Positions 59,311 to 64,000 of a stretch of DNA of 64,000 nt are shown in pieces. The number at the start of each line of letters is the position of its first letter. The first letter of the stretch is position 1. Made by a program: the position numbers and the translations under genes. Origin of the DNA: Pseudomonas sp. (lineage in GTDB: Bacteria > Pseudomonadota > Gammaproteobacteria > Pseudomonadales > Pseudomonadaceae); NCBI RefSeq assembly GCF_002796985.1, contig NZ_PEKX01000002.1:391448-455447 (forward strand). The letters run 5' to 3'. A model generated the notes under the pieces. That model did not search any database. It saw only the letters and a program-made list of their open reading frames with translations, and was not told the origin of the DNA.

Positions 59311-60809
59311 CAGAAGCGCTCCAGGTCGGGGAAGGGCAGTTGGCCGTGGTGCACGTGCATCGCGCCGAACTCGGCGCAGCGGTGCAGGGTCGGGATGTTC
59401 TTGCCGGGGTTGAGCAGGCGGTCCGGGTCGAAGGCCGCCTTCACTGCGTGGAACAGGGTCAGCTCGTCGCTGTTGAACTGCGCGCACATCTGGTTGATCT
59501 TCTCGCGCCCCACGCCGTGCTCGCCGGTGATGCTGCCGCCCACCGCCACGCAGAGTTCGAGGATCCTGCCGCCGATGGCCTCGGCGCGTTCCAGCTCGCC
59601 GGGCACGTTGGCGTCGAAGAGGATCAGCGGGTGCATGTTGCCGTCGCCGGCATGGAACACGTTGGCCACGCGCAGGCTGAACTCTTGCGACAGCTCGGCG
59701 ATGCCGTGCAGCACGCGCGGCAGCTCGCGGCGCGGAATGGTCCCGTCCATGCAGTAGTAGTCCGGGGAGATGCGCCCCACCGCCGGGAAGGCGTTCTTGC
59801 GTCCGGCCCAGAAGCGCACGCGCTCGGCCTCGTCGCAGGCCAGGCGCACGTCGGTGGCGCCGGCCGCGCGCAGCACGCCGTCGACGCGTTCGCAGTCGTC
59901 CTGCACGTCGGCTTCCACGCCGTCGAGTTCGCACAGCAGGATGGCCGCCGCGTCCACCGGGTAGCCGGCGTGGATGAAGTCTTCGGCGGCGCGGATCGAC
60001 AGGTTGTCCATCATCTCCAGCCCGCCGGGGATGATGCCGGCGGCGATGATCTCGGCCACCGCGCGGCCGGCCTTTTCCACCGAATCGAAACTGGCCAGCA
60101 GCACCCGCGCCACCTGCGGCCGGGGCAGCAGCTTGACGGTGACTTCGGTGACGATGCCGAGCATGCCCTCGGAGCCGGTGAACAGGGCGAGCAGGTCGAG
60201 GCCGGGGCAGTCCAGGGCGTCGCTGCCCAGCGTCAGGTGCTCGCCCTCGACGGTGAGGATGTCCACCTTGAGCAGGTTGTGCACGGTCAGGCCGTACTTC
60301 AGGCAATGCACACCGCCAGCGTTCTCGGCAACATTGCCGCCGATGGAGCAGGCGATCTGCGAGGACGGGTCAGGCGCGTAGTACAGGCCGTGCGGCGCGG
60401 CGGCCTGGGAGATCGCCAGGTTGCGTACGCCGGGCTGCACGCGGGCGAAGCGCCCCTGCGGGTTCACTTCGAGAATCCTGTTGAAGCGCGCCATCACCAG
60501 CAGGATGCCTTTCTCCAGCGGCAGCGCGCCGCCGGAGAGCCCGGTGCCCGCGCCGCGCGCCACCACCGGCACCTTGCGCGCGTGGCAGAGCCTGAGCAGC
60601 GCCTGCACCTGCTCGATGCGCTCGGGCAGTGCCACCAGCATCGGCACCGTGCGGTAGGCGGAGAGGCCGTCGCACTCGTAGGGCTTGAGGTCTTCGGCGC
60701 GGTGCAGCAGTTCGAGGTCGGGCAGGGCCGCGCGCAGCTCGGCCAGCAGGGCGGATTTGTCGACGGCAGGCAGCGCGCCGTCGACGCGCTCGTCGTAGAG
60801 GATGGTCAT
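59310..60809 (-). CDS. glcD: Glycolate oxidase catalytic FAD subunit
   Basis: A 499-residue FAD-linked oxidase with the PCMH domain (VVARGAGTGLSGGALPLEKG, QIACSIGGNVAENAGGVHCL, TGSEGMLGIVTEVTVKLLPR) and the C-terminal FAD-oxidase domain (VFHAGDGNMHP, GGSITGEHGVGREK, DPDRLLNPGKNIP). ATG 60809 gives the family start. It heads glcDEFG; the leader holds a Crc/Hfq-type motif and the promoter region two GlcC-type operators. Confidence 0.96.
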   Translation of the reverse strand: MTILYDERVDGALPAVDKSALLAELRAALPDLELLHRAEDLKPYECDGLSAYRTVPMLVALPERIEQVQALLRLCHARKVPVVARGAGTGLSGGALPLEKGILLVMARFNRILEVNPQGRFARVQPGVRNLAISQAAAPHGLYYAPDPSSQIACSIGGNVAENAGGVHCLKYGLTVHNLLKVDILTVEGEHLTLGSDALDCPGLDLLALFTGSEGMLGIVTEVTVKLLPRPQVARVLLASFDSVEKAGRAVAEIIAAGIIPGGLEMMDNLSIRAAEDFIHAGYPVDAAAILLCELDGVEADVQDDCERVDGVLRAAGATDVRLACDEAERVRFWAGRKNAFPAVGRISPDYYCMDGTIPRRELPRVLHGIAELSQEFSLRVANVFHAGDGNMHPLILFDANVPGELERAEAIGGRILELCVAVGGSITGEHGVGREKINQMCAQFNSDELTLFHAVKAAFDPDRLLNPGKNIPTLHRCAEFGAMHVHHGQLPFPDLERF

Positions 60810-60828
60810 AGGCTGGCGGTGCTCTGAT

Positions 60829-60841
60829 CTTGTTGTTGTTC
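60829..60841 (-). promoter_or_regulatory. CA-rich leader motif of glcD (Crc/Hfq type)
   Basis: The minus strand reads GAACAACAACAAG, about 20 bases before the ATG. Confidence 0.65.
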
Positions 60842-60919
60842 GCGCCCGGCAAGCGGGGCGTGGAGCCACGGCACGCTGAAAATGCGACCGATGCTCGGCG
60901 CGCGTCCATCACCTTCAAC

Positions 60920-60934
60920 ACTGGTCCTACCAGT
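60920..60934. promoter_or_regulatory. GlcC-type operator 1 (glcD side)
   Basis: ACTGGT-CCT-ACCAGT is a perfect dyad of the TGGTnnnACCA class used by FadR-subfamily GntR regulators. It lies about 110 bases upstream of glcD. Confidence 0.8.
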
Positions 60935-61008
60935 TCTTGTACGGGCGGTCACTGGAAAGTCGCCGTCCTGACAGCTAGGGTTCTGCGCAGCCAGGCAGGC
61001 GCGGACTG

Positions 61009-61023
61009 ACTGGTCCTACCAGT
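61009..61023. promoter_or_regulatory. GlcC-type operator 2 (glcC side)
   Basis: The identical ACTGGT-CCT-ACCAGT sequence lies 30 bases upstream of glcC and 89 bases from operator 1, suggesting looping and autoregulation. Confidence 0.8.
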
Positions 61024-61053
61024 TTTCAAGAGCAGCCGTTGCGGGGAGCACCG

Positions 61054-61824
61054 ATGACGACTTATGCACAGGGCAAGCCGAGCGTCGCCGACCAGGTGGC
61101 CGAGAAGATCGAGCGGCTGATCGTCGATGGGGTACTGAAGGTCGGCCAGGCGTTGCCCTCGGAACGGCGCCTGGTGGAGAAGCTCGGCTGCTCGCGCTCG
61201 GCACTGCGGGAAGGGCTGCGTGCACTGCGCGGGCGCGGCATCGTCGACACCGAGCAGGGGCGCGGTTCATTCGTTGCGGACCTGACTGGCGCGAAGGACG
61301 TATCGCCGCTGTTGCATCTGTTCAGTTCGCAACCACGCACGCTCTACGACCTGCTGGAGGTCCGCGCGTTGCTGGAAGGCGAGTCCGCGCGCCTGGCCGC
61401 GCTGCGCGCGACCGAGGCCGACCTGGTGCTGATCGGCCGGCGTTTCGAGGAGATGCACGCCGCTTACGACGAACCGCAGCCGCTGGACCCGCGCGAGCAT
61501 GCGCGGCGCGACCATGCCTTCCATCAGGCGATCAGCGAGGCCTCGCACAACCCGGTGCTGGTGCACACGCTGCAGTCGCTCAACGAGCTGATGCTCAGCA
61601 CCGTGTTCGCCTCGGTGAACAACCTCTACAACCGCCCGCCGCAGAAGCGCCAGATCGACCGCCAGCACGCGCGGCTGCACCGCGCCATCAGCGAACGCCA
61701 GCCGGAACAGGCCCAGCGCGCCGCCCGCGAACATATCCACAGCGTGCGGGACAACCTGCGGGAGATCGAGCAGGAGGAACAGCGGTTGGTACGGGCGACC
61801 TTGCGGCTCGAAGGTTGGAAGTAA
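61054..61824 (+). CDS. glcC: GlcC, GntR/FadR-family regulator of glycolate use
   Basis: A 256-residue regulator. The N-terminal winged helix-turn-helix (QALPSERRLVEKLGCSRSAL, REGLRALRGRGIV) precedes an FCD ligand domain with the metal-type histidines (ARRDHAFHQAI, REHIHSVRDNL). ATG 61054 follows GGGGAG. Divergent from glcD, with two identical palindromic operators between. Expected effector: glycolate or glyoxylate. Confidence 0.93.
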   Translation: MTTYAQGKPSVADQVAEKIERLIVDGVLKVGQALPSERRLVEKLGCSRSALREGLRALRGRGIVDTEQGRGSFVADLTGAKDVSPLLHLFSSQPRTLYDLLEVRALLEGESARLAALRATEADLVLIGRRFEEMHAAYDEPQPLDPREHARRDHAFHQAISEASHNPVLVHTLQSLNELMLSTVFASVNNLYNRPPQKRQIDRQHARLHRAISERQPEQAQRAAREHIHSVRDNLREIEQEEQRLVRATLRLEGWK

Positions 61825-61825
61825 C

Positions 61826-61905
61826 GTAGGAGCGGACTTCGTCCGCGATCGGTTTCCGGCAGCGCCGAGCGTGGGTCGAACATCGCGGACGGAGTCCGCT
61901 CCTGC
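61826..61905. repeat. Family B repeat pair
   Basis: GGAGCGGACTTCGTCCGCGA and its inverse lie directly after the glcC stop. Confidence 0.9.
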
Positions 61906-61943
61906 ACAGGCCGAAAGCTCCGGTGTTCCTTTGTGGCGCAACG

Positions 61944-62019
61944 GTAGGGCGAATAACGCGCCAGCGTTATCCGCCGCTCAAGGGCTGGCGGATAACCTGT
62001 CCCAGGTTATGCGCCCTAC
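61944..62019. repeat. Family D repeat, complete
   Basis: GTAGGGCGAATAACGC/GCGTTATCC then GGCGGATAACCTG/CAGGTTATGCGCC. Confidence 0.92.
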
Positions 62020-62029
62020 GTGGCTTTTC

Positions 62030-62096
62030 GTAGGAGCGAGCTTGCTCGCGAACGGACCCCGCAAAGGATTCGGTTCGCGAGCAAGCTCGCTCCTAC
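62030..62096. repeat. Family A repeat pair
   Basis: Nearly identical to the pair at 54330-54396 in both arms and centre. Confidence 0.92.
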
Positions 62097-62106
62097 AGGT
62101 TTTGCA

Positions 62107-62526
62107 TCAGTGGCGGGCCTTGCGCTCACGCATTTCGGCCACCATCCGCTCGGCGTTGGCCTCGCAACCCATGCCTTCGGGCTTGTTCTCGATGTTGTCG
62201 ATCACCGCCAGCAAGCGCTCGCGGTTTTCCTGTAGCTGCCGCTCCATCGCTTCGATTTCGGCGACCTTGCGGCGCAGGCCGGCGAGCAGTTCGCCATGGC
62301 CGTTCTTCAGCGGGTTGGCATGCGGCAGCAGGTTGCGGATTTCCTCCAGGCTGAAGCCGGTCTGCTGAGCGCTGCGGATGATCTCCAGCAGGTTGAGGGT
62401 TTCCGGCGGGTAGGCGCGGTAGCCGTTGGCCAGGCGGCGCGCCGGGGCGATCAGCCCACTGGCTTCGTAGAAGCGGATGCGCGAGGGGGCGAGGCCGCTG
62501 AGGCTGGCCAGTTCACCGATTTTCAT
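62107..62526 (-). CDS. MerR-family transcriptional regulator
   Basis: A 139-residue MerR-type regulator. The N-terminal helix-turn-helix (MKIGELASLSGLAPSRIRFY, EASGLI) and wing are followed by a coiled dimerisation helix (about 80-120, LRRKVAEIEAMERQLQENRE). It lacks the SoxR cysteine cluster; only one cysteine is seen near the C terminus. ATG 62526 is the standard MKIGEL start. Divergent from the oxidoreductase gene it probably controls. Confidence 0.92.
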   Translation of the reverse strand: MKIGELASLSGLAPSRIRFYEASGLIAPARRLANGYRAYPPETLNLLEIIRSAQQTGFSLEEIRNLLPHANPLKNGHGELLAGLRRKVAEIEAMERQLQENRERLLAVIDNIENKPEGMGCEANAERMVAEMRERKARH

Positions 62527-62545
62527 GCTGGGCTCCGAAAGGGGC

Positions 62546-62576
62546 TTGACCTTGAAGTGAACTTTAAACTTAACCT
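62546..62576 (+). promoter_or_regulatory. MerR-type promoter with 19-base spacer for the OYE gene
   Basis: -35 TTGACC (62546-62551), a 19-base spacer containing AAGT-GA-ACTT dyad symmetry, and -10 TAACCT (62571-62576). The overlong spacer is the hallmark of MerR-activated promoters. Confidence 0.75.
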
Positions 62577-62618
62577 CGCCGCTGCCACAACCCAACCGCA
62601 CAACCACGGAGCCTTGCC

Positions 62619-63851
62619 ATGTCGCCCTTCCAGCCCCTGCGCCTGCCCAACGGCGGCGAAGTTCCCAACCGTATCGCCAAGGCCGCCATGGAGGAAAACA
62701 TGGCCGACGCCGACCAGGCGCCTTCGGCCTCCCTGCTGCGCCTGTACCAGGCCTGGGCGGACGGTGGTGTCGGCCTGATCCTCAGCGGCAACGTGATGAT
62801 CGACGGCCGCGCCATGACCGGCCCCGGCGGCGTGGTGCTGGAGAACGACCGGCATCTGGAGCGCTTCCGCGAATGGGCGCGCATCGGTCGCTCGCGCGGC
62901 GCGCAGTTCTGGCTGCAACTGAACCATCCCGGCCGCCAGGTGCAGACCAACCTTGGCCAGGGCGCTATCGCACCGTCGGCAGTGCCGTTGGAGATGGGCA
63001 AGTTCTCCAAGCTGTTCGCCGTCGCCCGCGAGATGAGCGAAGGCGATATCGCCGAGGTGATCCAGCGTTTCGTCCGTGCCGCGAAGCTTTCCGAGCGGGC
63101 CGGCTTCACCGGCGTGCAGATCCATGCGGCCCATGGCTACCTGCTCAGCCAGTTTCTCTCGCCACTGGCCAACAAACGGCAGGACCGCTGGGGCGGCTCG
63201 CTGGAAAACCGCGCGCGGCTGTTGCTGGAAGTCGTCCGCGCGGTGCGCGCCGAGGTGTCGCCGGGGTTCTGCGTGGGGGTGAAAATCAACTCCGCCGACT
63301 TCCAGCGCGGCGGCTTCGACGCTAGCGACGCGCGTCAGGTGATCGAGTGGCTGAATGCCGAACGAGTCGACCTGGTCGAGCTGTCCGGCGGCAGCTACGA
63401 GGCGCCGGCCATGCAGGGCGATGCCCGCGATGGTCGTACCCTGGCGCGGGAGGCCTACTTCCTCGAGTTCGCCCGCGAGATGCGCGCAGCGGCGCGCATG
63501 CCGCTGATGGTCACCGGCGGCATCCGTCGCCTGCCGGTGGCGGAGCAGGTGCTGGACAGCGGGCTGGAGATGGTCGGCATCGGCACCGCCCTGGCGCTGG
63601 AGCCGCAGCTGGTGCTGCACTGGCAGCGCGGCAGCCAGACCCAGCCGGAGCTGCCGGCGATCCGCTGGCGCTCCAAGCCGCTGGCGGCGCTGGCCTACAT
63701 GGCGCTGGTCAAGCTGCAACTGCATCGCATCGGCGCCCACCGCGCGCCTAACCCGCAGGCTTCGCCGTTGCGCACGCTGGTGATGGAGCAGTGGCGCACG
63801 CTGCGCCGGGCCAAGCAGTACCGCCGCTGGGCGGCGCGGCAGGCGGGCTGA
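62619..63851 (+). CDS. Old-yellow-enzyme family NADH:flavin oxidoreductase
   Basis: A 410-residue FMN TIM-barrel protein. OYE signatures are NRIAKAAMEENMAD at the FMN pocket, QLNHPGRQ, GVQIHAAHGYLLSQFLSP (His-x-x-His substrate pair as HAAH), RWGGSLENRARLL and LMVTGGIRR. A roughly 60-residue basic C-terminal extension (ALAYMALVKLQLHRIGAHRA onward) goes beyond the barrel. It reduces electrophilic alkenes or similar compounds; the inducer and substrate are unknown. Confidence 0.9.
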   Translation: MSPFQPLRLPNGGEVPNRIAKAAMEENMADADQAPSASLLRLYQAWADGGVGLILSGNVMIDGRAMTGPGGVVLENDRHLERFREWARIGRSRGAQFWLQLNHPGRQVQTNLGQGAIAPSAVPLEMGKFSKLFAVAREMSEGDIAEVIQRFVRAAKLSERAGFTGVQIHAAHGYLLSQFLSPLANKRQDRWGGSLENRARLLLEVVRAVRAEVSPGFCVGVKINSADFQRGGFDASDARQVIEWLNAERVDLVELSGGSYEAPAMQGDARDGRTLAREAYFLEFAREMRAAARMPLMVTGGIRRLPVAEQVLDSGLEMVGIGTALALEPQLVLHWQRGSQTQPELPAIRWRSKPLAALAYMALVKLQLHRIGAHRAPNPQASPLRTLVMEQWRTLRRAKQYRRWAARQAG

Positions 63852-63870
63852 TCCGCTTCAATACTCTGCG

Positions 63871-63933
63871 TAGGATGGCGTGGAGCGAAGCGATACCCAT
63901 CGATTCCTGTCGCATTGGCAGCATGGGTATCGC
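63871..63933. repeat. Family C repeat, truncated on the right
   Basis: The left arm and centre are intact, but the right arm stops after ATGGGTATCGC, where other copies continue TGCGCTCCACGCC. Foreign sequence begins at about 63934. Confidence 0.85.
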
Positions 63934-64000
63934 CTAGGTGTTCTGCCGGGACACATGGGTAACAGGTGTCGGGAGACATAGGTAACGCATTTAGGATCAC
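63934..64000. mobile_element. Probable insertion-sequence end (partial, runs off the window)
   Basis: Right of the broken repeat, the sequence has two related boxes, GGGACACATGGGTAAC (63948-63963) and GGGAGACATAGGTAAC (63971-63986), 23 bases apart. This resembles the repeated transposase-binding ends of IS481-type elements. No transposase gene is inside the window. Confidence 0.6.

Noticed and set aside
58270..60306. 678-residue version of GlcE
   Set aside because: The N-terminal 330 residues are an out-of-frame shadow of glcD; the real start overlaps the glcD stop.

Overview
The window is about 64 kb of GC-rich chromosome from a Pseudomonas. It looks like a member of the P. aeruginosa / P. 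nitroreducens / P. citronellolis side of the genus. The grounds are codon use, the phhRABC, lsfA-ssu, rbdA and glc loci, and five families of short palindromic intergenic repeats. All species and synteny statements are recalled from general knowledge, not searched. It reads as ordinary core chromosome; the only sign of a mobile element is at the extreme right edge, where an insertion-sequence-like end interrupts a repeat.

Region by region. 0-0.7 kb: a GNAT acetyltransferase and tRNA-Arg(CCU). 0.7-9.3 kb (minus strand): a diguanylate cyclase beside a translationally coupled operon wecB-nfrB-nfrA-DUF4434. This is the architecture of the c-di-GMP-controlled, N4-phage-receptor exopolysaccharide pathway known from E. 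coli, here with its own cyclase next door. 9.5-16 kb: a LysR regulator, a three-gene ABC importer of the 2-aminoethylphosphonate type and a FAD oxidoreductase of phosphonate loci. 16-17 kb: a ZntB/CorA-type transporter. 17.3-21.6 kb: phenylalanine catabolism (phhA-phhB-phhC, divergent phhR) with a clear operator palindrome between phhA and phhR. 22.2-30.9 kb: sulfate-starvation genes, namely lsfA, an orphan SsuABC-like transporter, then ssuE-A-D-C-B-F. 31-35.7 kb: MAPEG protein, EamA exporter, AqpZ, a quinone-reductase-like protein and FumC. 35.9-41.4 kb: DUF2804, DUF2059, BolA, TrhO, a CxxC DsbA-like protein and a fused ABC exporter. 41.4-46.3 kb: a methyltransferase and a LuxR-type regulator divergent from rbdA (GGDEF-EAL), with short direct repeats between. 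46.4-51.9 kb: TenA-like protein, quinone oxidoreductase, XapX protein, AraC regulator, hpd and maiA. 52-54.3 kb: MliC lysozyme inhibitor, a Tsx-like outer-membrane channel and ArfB. 54.7-61.8 kb: glycolate utilisation (glcA, glcDEFG, divergent glcC) with two identical GlcC-type operators. 62.1-63.9 kb: a MerR regulator divergent from an old-yellow-enzyme oxidoreductase.

How the parts connect. Two c-di-GMP modules are present: one couples a cyclase to an exopolysaccharide synthase, the other (RbdA) is a dispersal-type regulator. Aromatic amino acid breakdown is split into the phh cluster (Phe to Tyr to hydroxyphenylpyruvate) and hpd plus maiA 30 kb away. The scavenging loci (phosphonate, sulfonate, glycolate) each carry their own importer. 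A/C-rich leader motifs of the Crc/Hfq type precede glcD, glcA and the Tsx-like gene, which suggests catabolite repression. The best candidate for a little-described system is the nfr-type exopolysaccharide locus with its adjacent cyclase; the methyltransferase-LuxR-rbdA block is the second.
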